Below, piece by piece: positions 35,563-47,900 of a stretch of 64,000 bases of DNA. Source of the stretch: Acanthornis magna. Lineage: Eukaryota > Chordata > Aves > Passeriformes > Acanthizidae. A program made the translations under genes and the position numbers. Position 1 is the stretch's first letter, and every line of letters begins with the position of its first letter. The notes under the pieces are model-generated. The model searched no databases. It had not been told where the DNA came from and saw only the letters and a list, made by a program, of their open reading frames with translations. Location: the NCBI GenBank assembly GCA_036785705.1, contig JAWUZG010000173.1, positions 2,217,001 through 2,281,000 of the forward strand, in the 5' to 3' direction.

Positions 35563-36002
35563 CCCAAGCAGCTGTCAAAGCAAATTTGAGAAAAGGGACT
35601 TTTAAGTAGTGCTTACATGAGGAATTACTCATGGAAAATTCCTCCTCTGAACTTTTCCAATTTCATTAACAAAGGAATGTTTATAAAGCAAAGCCCTGTG
35701 CTACACACTGACATTTCTAAGTTTGAAATTGCTCTTGTAGCAGATGAAATGAGGTTCATGCACCAGTTTAAGAGCAGATACTACATCCGGGTGGAACAAG
35801 GACCTGCTTGTGGCAATCAAGAGAGAAAAATATTCCTTGTGAGACAATGGGACAAGCACTGAGACTGTGAGTGAAAGCATCTGAGACAGCCTGGTGAAAG
35901 CACTCCCTTGATATGACCATTTTCTAAAGTCACCATTAATTATCAAGAATAAATAATTATTTTTATCTTGAGCAAATTTTGGCAATCTCTAAAAGAGTGA
36001 TG
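35563..36002. other. AT-rich non-repeat DNA
   Basis: Plus 35617-35862 and minus 35701-35985 are open for 80-95 codons over the same DNA. Neither is recognisable and neither has splice signals. Confidence 0.4.
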
Positions 36003-36540
36003 AATCATAAAATGATAGAATCGGAATGGTTTGGGCTGGTAGGGATCTTTAAAGGGGAACAAGTAATCCAGTTCCAACCCCCACTTCCATCGTTAGGGAC
36101 ACCTTCCACTATCCCAGGTTGCTCCCAGCCCCATCCAATCTGGCTGTGGACACCTCCAGGGATGAGGCAGCCACAGCTTCTCTGGGCACCCTCTGCCAGA
36201 GCCTCACCATCCTCACAGGGCAGAATGTCTTCCTAACATCGTAATATCAATCTAACCCTTTCCTCTGTCTGTGTTTCCTCCTCTCATTTCCCCTTGTACC
36301 ATCACTTCGTGCACGTTCCAAAGTCCCTCTCCATCTCTCTCTCTCAGGGGTTTATGGACTGCCAGGGCACGTGAACACATCACACCGAGCTTCTCATCCA
36401 TCAACACTCCCAAGTCCTTCATCTCAGACATTCTCTCAGACTGTTCTCTGTCCAGCCTGTGCTTGATTTTCAGATTTCCCCAACCCAGGTGCAGAACCTT
36501 GCACATGGCCTTGTTGAACTCCACCAGGTTCACACAAGTC
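36003..36540 (-). mobile_element. CR1 LINE fragment with internal deletion joining tail to ORF2
   Basis: The tail (GGAATGGTTTGGGCTGG) and 3' region run normally to about 36355 (CCCTCTCCATCTCTCTCTCT). The sequence then jumps to the part of ORF2 reading GAGCTTCTCATCCATCAACA. In the ORF2 part the minus strand still translates as KDLGVLMDEKLG and, further 5', as LVEFNKAMCKVLHLGWGN, both close to CR1 ORF2 consensus. At least 250 bp between the two halves are absent relative to the copy at 31135. Confidence 0.93.
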
Positions 36541-37161
36541 CGGCTCTCAGGGCTGCCAAGCGATGTGAATGTCACATTGTTTGTTGCCAGTAACTATGCA
36601 ATGTCTGCCTTGAGGCAGAGGTTTCTTATGTAGTGACAAAATTCCTGACAGACTTTCCAGCCTAAAAGTGGATCCTCGTTAAAGCTAGGCTAACCTAATC
36701 TTTGTTTTCTTTTGTTTTCTCGCTTTTTCTGATGCTTCAGCCGATGGGCTGAAAACCCCTTCTCTCCCTATATCCTTCTAAATTACCTTGTTCTAAAATC
36801 CAGCTAGCCTTAAGGAGAATCCTGTGTCATTCATGGGTTCATGATCTCTGTGGGGTAGATTGAAGGCTTTCTTTATAAAGTACCACATGCTACTCCTGGA
36901 ATTGATCAGAGATTTGAACTTTCATATCAGCTTTCACTGAAGGATGATGAGAATATTTTGCAAACATAAGGACTCCTGTGCCCATTTTGCTAATGGATCA
37001 TAGAGGTTGAAGGGCTTACTGAAGCCACATGCCAATGGTGTCAAACCCAGAAGCATCAGTTTTCAATCTAGAATTTCCAGCTATTGCTTATTTATCAGCT
37101 TCTAAAACTCATCTCACCAAAGCGTGTTCAAATTTAACAAGAACTGAAGAGCTGGAATACC
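36541..37161. other. Non-repeat DNA, nothing identified
   Basis: AT-rich sequence between two CR1 fragments with no recognisable coding or repeat signature. Confidence 0.45.
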
Positions 37162-37388
37162 TCATATGTTATGAAAAAATTCTTCCCTGTGATGGGGGTG
37201 AGGCCCTGGCCCAGGTTTCCCAGAGTTGCTGTGCCTGCCCCATCCCTGGCAGTGTCCAAGCCCAGGTTGGATGGGGCTTGGAGTAACCTGGGATAGTGCC
37301 CCGGAAGGTGCCCCTGACCATGGCCAGAGGTGGAACAGGATGATCTTTAAAGTCTCTTCCAAACCATTCTGTGATGTTATGATCCTAT
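37162..37388 (+). mobile_element. CR1 LINE 3' fragment
   Basis: Begins ATGAAAAAATTCTTCCCTGT, continues GTTGGATGGGGCTTGGAGTA and CTTCCAAACCATTCTGTGAT, and ends ATGATCCTAT. A small insertion (GCCCCGG) interrupts the usual 'ctgggatagtggaaggtg' near 37300. Confidence 0.93.
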
Positions 37389-37769
37389 AACTATGGGCCG
37401 TTTTGACTGAGGCTTGCTGGGGAACACACAATACCTGTGATTTCTAGTAGAAATGGAATAGTAGTTGTGAGACTAAGAATGTTTGGCAAAGTTTTTGTTC
37501 ATAGTGCTTGTAGAAAAAGGCAGGCAAGGACCTTCTAGCATGAAAAGCAGATAAATAGACTTCAGGGAAAGAAAAGAACATTTCTCAGTGTCACCCTCTG
37601 TAAAGAAACTCTCGGACCCCAGATACAGCTTCCCTGATGCTGATGCTATGCAGAACGGAAGCTTGGGCTATGTCACCAAGGTACTCAGCAGTTATGAGGT
37701 ATATCTTTTAGAAGATCACATGAGGAATTAAGCATGAAGATGCCATTTAATTATACATTTATGCATTTG

Positions 37770-37770
<1 letters not shown>
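37389..37770. other. AT-rich non-repeat DNA
   Basis: No gene or repeat seen between the CR1 tail and the T-tract. Confidence 0.45.
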
Positions 37771-37810
<40 letters not shown>

Positions 37811-37822
37811 TTTTTTTTTTTT
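37771..37822. repeat. 52-bp T-tract: T35, AA, T15
   Basis: One of the longest homopolymers here. On the minus strand it would read as a poly(A), but the DNA on its 5' side (37823 rightward) shows no polyadenylation signal, open frame or recognisable gene, so a processed retrocopy is not supported. Confidence 0.9.
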
Positions 37823-40800
37823 AGCAGACTCTTTGCTGAGCATTTACTTCTTTGAGTTAATGACAATAATTACATGAAAATCCATTCCGGTTTCTCAAGA
37901 TGCTGAATTTGCAAACTGGCAATACAAATACTTTAATACTCATTTAAATACAGTGTAATTGCACTTGATTCTAAGCAGTGGCGTTTTAAAAGCCGTGCCA
38001 TTTGTAAATATTAGATATCCCCCTCCCCCCTTCACTTTAACATCAATCCTTAGTGTATCTGGTTGATGTCAGTCTTGATAAATTATTCTGCTGAAAGAGC
38101 TGACCATAAAGAATAACATTTTCCATTAAAAATTAATATATTCCCATGCCACAGGTCGTTGTGTAAATGCAATACAATGGTCTGTATTGTCTGTCTGTCA
38201 GCAGATCCATGTCTGATTTGTGGTTTACCTAGATCCTGCAAAGTCCTGAGAAAATTACAGTTTTGATACTTGTCATTCATTAGTAATATTTATATTATTA
38301 ATGTATTACAATATTTGCATGCTAACAAGTGACACCTGCAGTCTGTTTAGCTGTCAGCCAGGCTCACAACATGAAAGAAAAGAAATTACTTTTCCTCCTT
38401 ATTGTATGAAAAGACCCAATTTTTGCTGCCTTTCCCTCAGCGCTTGGTTTTCCAAGGGGATTTCAAATGGCTCTCTGATGGCTTGGTTTAGGATGGGCAG
38501 AGCTTTCTGCAGCCCTGAGGAAAACTAGAGCAGCAGAAACAGAGTCATCATGCCCAGTTCTCTACTCTGCAGGTCCTGGTTCACGTCTCTCTGCTCAGAA
38601 TCTCACTGGGTATCACGCCAAAAGTAGTTTGATATTCTCCCCTCACCTTCCTTTTGCCATGGCGGACATCCTAGGACCTAATGTCCTGTGTGCATAGGAA
38701 GATATCCTCCCTTCCAGACTGAACACAGCCTTGGAAATTCCAAACTTCTCATTTTTTGGCAATATTTTTCTTTCCTTTATATTACTTTTCTGTGTACCTA
38801 ATTATTGTAAATGTGGACAACTGTTTTATTCCATATTTTCAAGAAAAACTTTTTTGCTTATGTGCACATTGTCTGTGTACATGTTTTTTGCCAATTGTTT
38901 AAAAAATGCATTTTCTTTCTCCTTTGCATTTTAACCTGTTCAGAAAAGTCTAGCCAAATGATGACTCACCTGTGGAAATGGTTTTGCTCAAGAGCTAACA
39001 CTTTGCAAAAGTTGCTTAATATTAATGAGATTTTGTTTCAGAAGGGTACCAAAGCAAGGTCCTAAGAGGTCTTTACTAATTTATTTGATTCTTTTCTGTT
39101 TTGATTTTTCTAGTTTTGTGTTGGATGACAATAATGCAAAACCCCAAGAGAATGTGCCACAAAACATTTCATTTTCTAGGAAACAGGTTTTTCATTATTT
39201 CTGTAAGGCTGCTCCCAAACAGAATGAAGGCAGCTACTGGGAAATTAAACATTTTGCACCTTACCTTCCATAGAAAGGGAAAAGTAAGGGCTATCTATGA
39301 GGTCAGGCCAAATATTAAAAGAGATCTTTGTAATGAATTTCTCCTAAAGATAAAGTTGATTCTCAGTCAGTCCAAGGATCCTACATTTTCCATTCTGTTA
39401 TATTAATAGATATGGGAGTGAAATATGTTTCTTTCTTTCTCTTTCCCCTCTTTTCTCCCTTCCCATTTCCCTTTCCCACATAGGTTTATTGCTTTCAGGG
39501 ATCACTAGCCCCTTCAGTTGGATAGTGTCCTGGACTTTCATTCTGACTACACATTTAATATGAGAGCAAACCAGAGTTTGAAGTCATGCAGCTGAAGATC
39601 CATCAAACATTTTGTTGGTAGAAAATTCACTCTCTCTATGATAAAAACATTTCCCCCAAAGTTTCTTATTGTGTGTGGCAGCTGAAACCAATCTGGATCC
39701 AAATTTCTGTTTAAGTCTAGTCTAAAGAAATCTGTTTCACAATGAAAGTAAGCAAAAATGTGTGTTGTGTGGAAAACTTTTCCCAGCAATCTACCAACCC
39801 TTGCACATGTCTCAGTATTTTTATTGAGGTTCACCTGCCCTAACTCAGGGATCTCCAAGGGAGATCTGAAGGGGTCAGATGTTAACTGAAGACCTATCCT
39901 AGGTAGGAGAGGTATCAAACTGGTGTGTTTCAAGACATATTTTTAAATCCTGATTTGCATAGCTGCATAACCTTTGTGTGTCTGCTGCAAATACATGAAA
40001 TAAAAACTCCATGTACATCTTCTGTTAACAGTTATTGCAGTTTTGCACAGAAGCTCATTCCTCTGTGGATGTTTATGGATGTGCACCACACACTCAGAGA
40101 GGTGTCCAAATATTCCTATGCCCCACATTTCCCATTCTTGCTTCTAACAAGAGGTTTCTGAAAGACTGGTTATTTTAGCAAAATGAAACATGCTGATTTG
40201 ACGTGCTGATACCCCACATATTGGGAAGAATGAAAGGAACTGCTTTTCAGCGAGAGCTCTTTTGGTAAACTCACATGCTTGAATGATTAAACCTAAGGAT
40301 TAAAATATCTTTTACAATGTGTAATTTTTTTCCTTTCTCTCAATAACTTTAACACAGGAAGGGAGGACAGAGGAAAAGAGAGAAATAAGCTTATATTCTT
40401 AACTTTCCTAACCCATATTCCATTCCAGAACTATAAGATGTGATAAAGATAGGTAAGCAGATTAATTTAGCAGACTTCCAGACTTCTGAAGTAAAAGAGG
40501 GAGGCAGGAACATTTTATCATTTCTGACATATGGAGCATGTAGTTCTGACTGCAATATGGAATGGATGATCAAAGTAATGTTTTCAATAGATTCTAGGAA
40601 CATTTTTAGCCTTAAAGTCATTAGTAAACTTCAATTTAGGAGCTGAACCCTAAAACCTTAATTTGGACAAAGCACTCCTACTTGGGAGCATAGCAACTCT
40701 CTCACAGGTCAGAATTTAATATAATTCTTGAACCAGGCAGCTCAATGTCTTGGAGAAAATGACTAAAAAATACTTAGAAAATACCTTCAAGGGATGAGGA

Positions 40801-41499
40801 TGAAATTGAGAGCTAAGCACAGGAAAAATAAGAACTAGGGCTTTCAAAGAAAATTGAAGCTTTGGAGAGCCTTCAACTATTTTGATTTATATTTAAACAT
40901 TTTAGAGATTGGAGCTTTGATTAGCTGAGACCCTCTCCAATTCCCCTTCAGCTCTGATTTATGGGCAGGCTGAATATCAGTAAAATGAAAGCTAAATGAG
41001 GTGTTCTTTAAAATTACCTTTGAACACTTAAAGAAGGTAAGGAAGAGGGCAACTTGGTTGGTGCTGACATGAAGGGGAATGGGATATGAGGGTGAGTGTT
41101 TTTAGGAGCTGAAGTATTTTGAATACTGGGGAGGGGGAAGGAGCAGAAAGAACAGGATGTCAGGGTGTTTCTAATTGCTACATGTGATAGCAGTTATATA
41201 TACATCGCTTTTGACTAGGAGATGCATGAAACTAGACTTGTTAGCACAAACAAGGCTGTTTGTGCATATGTAAGATGGAATTTGATGGGGTTTTTTTGTG
41301 GGCTTTTTTTTGTTGGGAGGAATTTTTTTTTTCAATGTACTGAAGAAATGGCTGTCTTGTTTTGGTGTTTACAATTGATTATCTCAGTCTATCCAAGGCT
41401 GTTCCAATAGAAATTTTGGAACACCCCTGAGCAGCTGGACACCTCCAGGTGAAACCGTGCATGGGTGATTCATGGTGAATGATGCCACCGGCTCAGCGC
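37823..41499. other. Long AT-rich stretch without recognisable gene or repeat
   Basis: The part 37830-38290 is AT-rich and unique-looking. At 39265-39343 the minus strand has an acceptor, a 26-codon frame and an AAG/GTAAGG donor, an isolated exon-like match I cannot confirm. Positions 39426-39478 are a CT-rich tract. A 128-codon minus frame (39547-39933) is unrecognised. Confidence 0.4.
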
Positions 41500-41912
41500 A
41501 GAATCACAGCATGATCTGGGTTGGAAGGAAACCTAAGGATAATCTTGTTCCAAGCTCTCTGCCATGCGCAGGGACACCTTCCACTATCCCTGATTGCTCC
41601 AAGCCCTGTCCAGCCTGGCCTTGGACACTTCAAAGGACGGGGCAGCCACAGCTTCTCTGGACAACCTGTGCCAGGGTCTCCCCACCCTCACAGCCAGGAA
41701 TTCCATCCCAATATCCCATCTAACCCAGCCTTTTTCCAGTGTGAAGTCATTCCCCTTTATCCTGTCATTCTAGGCCCTTGTTCCAAGTCCCTCTCCAGCT
41801 CTCCTGGAGCCCCTTGAAGTATTCTCTGCTCCAGGCTGAACAACACCAGCTATCTCAACCTGACTTCCTAAGACATGTGCCCCAGCCCTCTGATGAGTTT
41901 TGTGGCAATCAT
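41500..41912 (-). mobile_element. CR1 LINE 3' fragment, about 410 bp
   Basis: From AGAATCACAGCATGATCTGG through GCCACAGCTTCTCTGGACAA and CCAGCTCTCCTGGAGCCCCT to GCCCTCTGATGAGTTTTGTG. The tail octamer region is mutated (GATCTGGG for GGTTTGGG). The coding part is interrupted. Confidence 0.94.
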
Positions 41913-44900
41913 CTTGGACTGACATCCTTTAATAATACGGTGGATAGAAAAAGTTCTGTACATGACCATAGTCTTCCCAGTCCTCCCCAGTTTTTCCTTT
42001 TTATGTTGCCTTTCTATCTCATAGAGAAGATACAAACTAATTTACAGTGGCATAATCAGAAGCCAGCCAGAAATGGATAAAAATGCCCATTAAGGCAGTA
42101 TCCTGTTCTACAAATGTTCTCAGCCCTGCTCTCCTCACAGATGCTGGCACTGGACCTGTCTCTGCTCAAGGATGTGCACTGTGTGACAGTGACACACAAG
42201 GGACCAGAGTCCCACCACACCCCACCAAGCTGCTGCAGTTGTCTCATCCCTGTAAGAAAAATATCAGGTGCAGAGGAAATTGCACATGACAATTGTTTGA
42301 AAACATGTCTCTTAAATGAAGTAAGGAATGTGTCATAAGCAGATGATCCCTGTGAGAGTGGTAGCTGCCAAAATCGTGAGTTAGGTCATGATGTTTGTAG
42401 AAGATTTTAATATTTTGCAGCTGGAATGTGCATACAACAGCGTATTCCCACCCCACGTTCTTGCGGAGTTCGAAGGCATGGATACAAATGATTACTGACT
42501 GGCTCAAAAACTTCCTTGCAGATACTGTGGATTTGTTTCTTGACAGCCTTTATCATGGCAAGACGAACTGTTGAGGTATTATGAGTGCACAAGATTGAGT
42601 CTGACTGTGGGGGAATGTTTAAGTTTTCCTAGTTAGTTAAACAGCCGTAGGGCATCTTGGATTGGGTTCAGCCTCATAGCTTGGACACAGATCTCAGTTA
42701 TCCTCTATTCTTGGCACTGGTCTTTGCTTGCCTGACAGCCTAGTGATGGGAACCCAGGATCTTCGACTGTATAAATCTGTTCCTACATAGGTGTCACCTC
42801 ATTCTGCAGTTGCGTGCTCAGCACTCAAACATTTCCCTTGGTCGTTTCTCACTGACAACTGTTTCTTCCCAGCGGGGAGAGGATGAGCCATGGCAAGCCA
42901 TTATCACTCCTCCAAAACGATGTTGAGTCAGCTTCGACATCAGTCCTGAAGATAACTGAGGTCTTGTGCAGTCAATGGATCTTTTCCTGCTTGCCAGGAT
43001 ACTGTCCCAGCAAGGCACTCTCACCCTTATCAACACGAATAGCTCAAAAGCATCCCCTGGGACACGCATGTGGGTGAGTAGAGGCGTCTTGTGCTATCTC
43101 CTGGGTTCCCTCTAGGGTTTTTATTTCAGACACGTGCCACAGTTTTGCTGCCAGTGATGTGGCTGTTCTCAGCCAGTCTGAGAGAGCCATTGTGGGCTGA
43201 GGAGCATAGTTCCTATTTTTGTAACTACTGGCATCAAGTAATAACTTAAATGGTGTTGCTTCTGGAATTAGCCAGATCCCACAGTTTTTCATCTTTATTC
43301 TCGAGACATTTGGCTCCCCCTTTCTCCCTAATTGCTTTCTTATGTGTTAAGTCAGGGCTGAGCCTTTCTGACACTGAGCAGTCCTTCGTGCATGAGCCAT
43401 AAAGTCACACAGAGTTTCATCATGCTTCCAGACGGAGAAATGGCAGCTTCATAAGAGAACTGCACTGGAACTGGAACCTCAGTGCAGAGGTTCCTCCTCT
43501 CCACAACTGCTGGGAGACAGGGAAGGTCCTAAGAAGGTCACCAGAGCTTCTTGTCTGTCTGAATAAGACCCATGTCTGAACCAAAGTAAATGGGCAATAA
43601 AATGATAGCAAGACAGGATGGACATCACCAATTTGTGGCTGGAGACTATGAACTGGGGGTATTTTTTGGCTTAAGTCATCATGCCATAAGCACTTCTGCA
43701 TGATAAATGGGAGAAAAGTAATCTCAAGGAATCGTTCTGAAGCAGTTCAGAGGTTTTAAGAAAGTTGTTAATTTCTTTGTTCCTCAGGCCCACAACTAGC
43801 CTTGTCTCTCTGCACTCATTTTCACTTAGCTAACACCCATTCAGCACAGAATTTGGCGATGTTTAAATCCATCCGTGCTCAGCAAAGCACAGAGGCAAGT
43901 GTTCCATATGAAATATGTACTGAAATCCTTCTCCTAGGAATCTCTTTACCAACCTGAACCTCTGCATCCAAATCCTAACCAAAACTAAACTGATGACAGG
44001 GGCTTTGGACAAAGGACTTTGCTCCAAGTGGTATCAGAGTTTGAACGTGTACAACAACAGCAATTTGAACATAGGAGCTAAACCTAATCTTTGATGCAGG
44101 TGCAAAATCACCATTCTTCTTCAGCTACGGAAACCACCTTTGCTGGAGCTTTACTAGTCAGGATTTCTGACTAGTTTTATGCAGGAAAAAATGGAATAAT
44201 TTGTAAGGATCTCTATTGTATTCACACTGAGATAACATAATGGAGGTTGTTAAATTGAAGCAGAGGGACACCTCATACCTGGTCCCAGCTGCAATTTCAG
44301 ATATACACTGACTGAAACTGGAATGTCTGGACGTGTGGAACAAGGCTGCTATTGCACCTCACCACTGCCTGGGTGGTGAGGGACAAAGCGGTGCATGAAG
44401 TGGATGCAGGCAGGCACAAAATCTGAATGCTCAGTTTTACAAAGGTGCAAAAGTTTAATCAGCGTAAATTGCTGTGGGAATACCAAGTCTAAAATAACTG
44501 AAAATTGATTCCCACTTACTCTGCAAATATTCTTGTGAACTGACAATTATTTTTTAACAGCTCCACAACTACTGAAGTCCAAGGAAGCCTTGCCACTGAT
44601 TTCAGCATGCGCAGAAAATTGCTGAGTAATTCTAAAAGCCCACCCTCCTCTCAAATCCAAGTTTTCCAAATGAAGTCAGCATATTTCACATCTCTCTTTT
44701 CCTTGTCGACCCCTGTCATAAAAGGCATAATCTCCCATGATTTGCTGCTTGAAAACAGAATGAGTCAACCGGCAAAAGGAAGGTGAAATCCTATTTATCC
44801 TATATCAAAGATTAAGTGCACACTCAATATCAGCTATTTGCATGTCAGACTTTTCCTGTGATGGCTACAATCACCCTTAGACTACACCTCCTTATCAAGA

Positions 44901-47900
44901 GGGAACTACAAATTTAAGATTTTCCAGTGAGTAGTAAACATAGACAGAAAACACATGCAGACCTACTACTTATCTTCTGATATACACTATTAATATATTC
45001 TATATATTAGATATAGCACGTATTTATACTACGTATATACACTATATGGCTATATTCTGATATTTAGGCTTACTCTTCAGCTTCGAGTTGGAGGAATGAG
45101 CAATACATTCCTCCATCAACTACCATCTCATCTTCACGCAGCATCTACATCTACCCCAAAAATCACAGTCTGAGCACTACCCACATCTCATTGGTATGGT
45201 TTAAAGTTGTGTGGTGAGAAAAAAACTCCGATGTGATGGCCTGGGTCATAGTGCCATTGTTACACGGCAATTATAACAATAAAATGGCAACAGCTAAATG
45301 TTATCCAATGGCTGTGCTAAGAATGGGTTGACTGAAATATAATGACTATGTATCATCATTAGAGAGCTGCTGAGTCTCAGAGAATCTCTTCTAATGAACA
45401 ATTGGATAATCACCAGCAAACGATGACTTTTGCAATTGAATCTAAAAGATGAACTCATTGATACCATTGGATTATTAGGAGCTTATGTATTGATGTTCAA
45501 TCTTTTTAATAGATGTGCTTTCCTTATTGTAGAATATGACAGTAAAAGTGCTGTGAATAGTAATTTCCTAATAATAACCCTAATGATGCTAATAATACCA
45601 TAATCTTACTTAATCTAATTTAAATAGACAGAAAAAAAGGCCTACTTAGAACCACTCGTCTTTTGTTGGTGGAAATACTCTCAATATAAAAATTAAATTT
45701 CTTTCCAACTCCTTTGGCACACAGAAATCAAAGCCACTCACCACTTACAAATCAGGCAGGAGGCCCAAATCTGTAAAATCTTTAGGGAAGCAGTAATGTG
45801 TTGTGTTTAATAGGGATGAATTTAAGCATCTGCTTACAGATTGAACTGAGCTTTCTCAAGCTTTTGGGCAGGGACTCAGTTCTAAATGAGATTAATTTTT
45901 CATCCATGTCAGGATGTCTATTATTACCTGAGTCAATTTCGTTTGTAGTGATGCCTCAGCTAGTGATTGTATGAGTTAACAGAGAAGAAGAGAGTGGCAC
46001 ATGGCAGAGAAGGCACATGGCAAAGGCACAGCTGAAATCAACTGTCTGGCGCACAAAACTCTCAGCATACAGTAAATTTTCTTGACTCCACATGTACTTT
46101 TAATATCCCGTATCAGAAAGAAATCCTCTGAGAGCATGTCACCCGTGCATGGACTTGCCTCAACAGTATTTAAAATAAACTCCATCATCAAATATTTTCA
46201 TTTGGGTCCACCCTGAAGTTGCAATACCTTTCCTACGTATATAAACACTGAAAATTTGGCAGAGGTAATCCTGTAACAGAAGAATTAAAAGCAGCTCCTT
46301 TTTTTGCTGCTAGTCCCATTTTATCTGTGTGTTATAGACATGATTTTGTATTTTAGTCATCTCTTCCTTGAACAAACAAACTCAAGATTTCTGTGTTTTG
46401 CAGAGCTGACGTGTCCCTGGGAATAAGGGCTGGATTCTCTCGTGGCTAACATTTCACTCTGAGAGAGAACTTCTGGTTGCAAAATTTTTATTGGTGGCAA
46501 CGAGTGAGACAGGAGAAACAAAATCTGAATTCTGGACTATTTGTGAGGCTGACAGCCAGGCTAAAAATACCTTTCCTGCTCAGCAACATAGATGAGTGGT
46601 CAAATAAACAAGGTAGTTGTCATTTTCTCTGAAAAAGTCCCTTTTTGGAATCAAAAAGTGAGTTGAAAGCAAGAAAGTTTTACAAGGGAGGGTAAAATTC
46701 CATGTTTGCTGAAAAATTCACTGTTGCTGGCAATGGTATCTTGCAGGAGGTGTCACAAGTGGACTCGGTGGTGACAACTGTGCGTGGATGAAAATGGGAC
46801 TGGGTGATTGCAGGAAGAGAAGTGAGGAAGGGTGGTGGGATCCTGAACTAACTTGGCCTCAAATCCCCCACTTTTCCTTCCTGCCTGAGCTCCTAATGGT
46901 TCAGCAAGAGGCAGGATTGAAGGGTATTAATTCTAGAAAGAGCTGGAGCTGCGGGAGCATGGGCACTGTCAGGGTCCAGCCTGGAGGTGTTTGGTAGGCA
47001 GGGTGAGATCTGGCTGTGTCCTTTTACACTGAAGGGGATGAAATTCTGACTATTCCCAGCTGGAAACCTTTCACAGTGGGTAAAGGAAGGAGGAACACTA
47101 CCCTTTTCCTATAAAGAAACCCTTTTCCAACCAAGTAATTTTAGAAATAGGCGGGTGCATTATAAATCCCCACAATTGTACTTCTCTGGAAAGCAGCACA
47201 GAATAGGCAATTTTCCCACAGAAAGTCAACAGCTTTTTGTTGCTCTCAGTTTTCCAGCCCCACCATTTGCCTGCCCACCAGCCTCAGCATCAAAGGAGGA
47301 CTGCAGGAGGGGACTGCGGTGCAGCTCCTGGGTTAGGTGACCGTGCTGGGGTAAACTCTGCTCAGCTCTCCTTAAAGGTGTCCCCAAAGTCACTGTGGGC
47401 AGCTCCAAACTTGTGCTGCCTGTTTGTGGCATCAGTGCCCACGAGGAAGAGGAGGTGTGAGGGTGCCTTGGGCCATGCCTCGAGTGTGTGGAGGGCGGTG
47501 GTGATGGGACCTGTCACTGCAGAATCCCTGGGTGAGCATCTCCCTCCCGGGAGGGTTTGAACAGACAATGGGATGATTGCACCGCTCGCTTTTTCCCTGG
47601 GAGCACTGGGATTCAGGTATTCCCACCTGTCTTTGCCCCTGCAGGGTGTTGTGGAGGGGAATGTGCTCCTCTGGGACGCCCTCACCACAGAGTGAGCCCA
47701 GGGAGACAGACCGACAGAGTGTTAAAAATAAAATTAAAGGAAGACTGCAAATGACAGAAAAGTTGACGACAGGACTTTCAGAGAGCACAGTTTGTCAGGA
47801 AGACAGCTGCTTTTTATAGCATGCCTGGCATGGCTGATGGCAGAGACATTTGACATTTAGCTCTGATTGAGTGGCAGGTGGGGAGAAGGCAGCCAGAGAT

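Noticed and set aside
39265..39343. 79-nt minus-strand exon-like block with donor AAG/GTAAGG
   Set aside because: Isolated in AT-rich DNA with no CpG and no partner exon; such matches are expected several times by chance in 64 kb.
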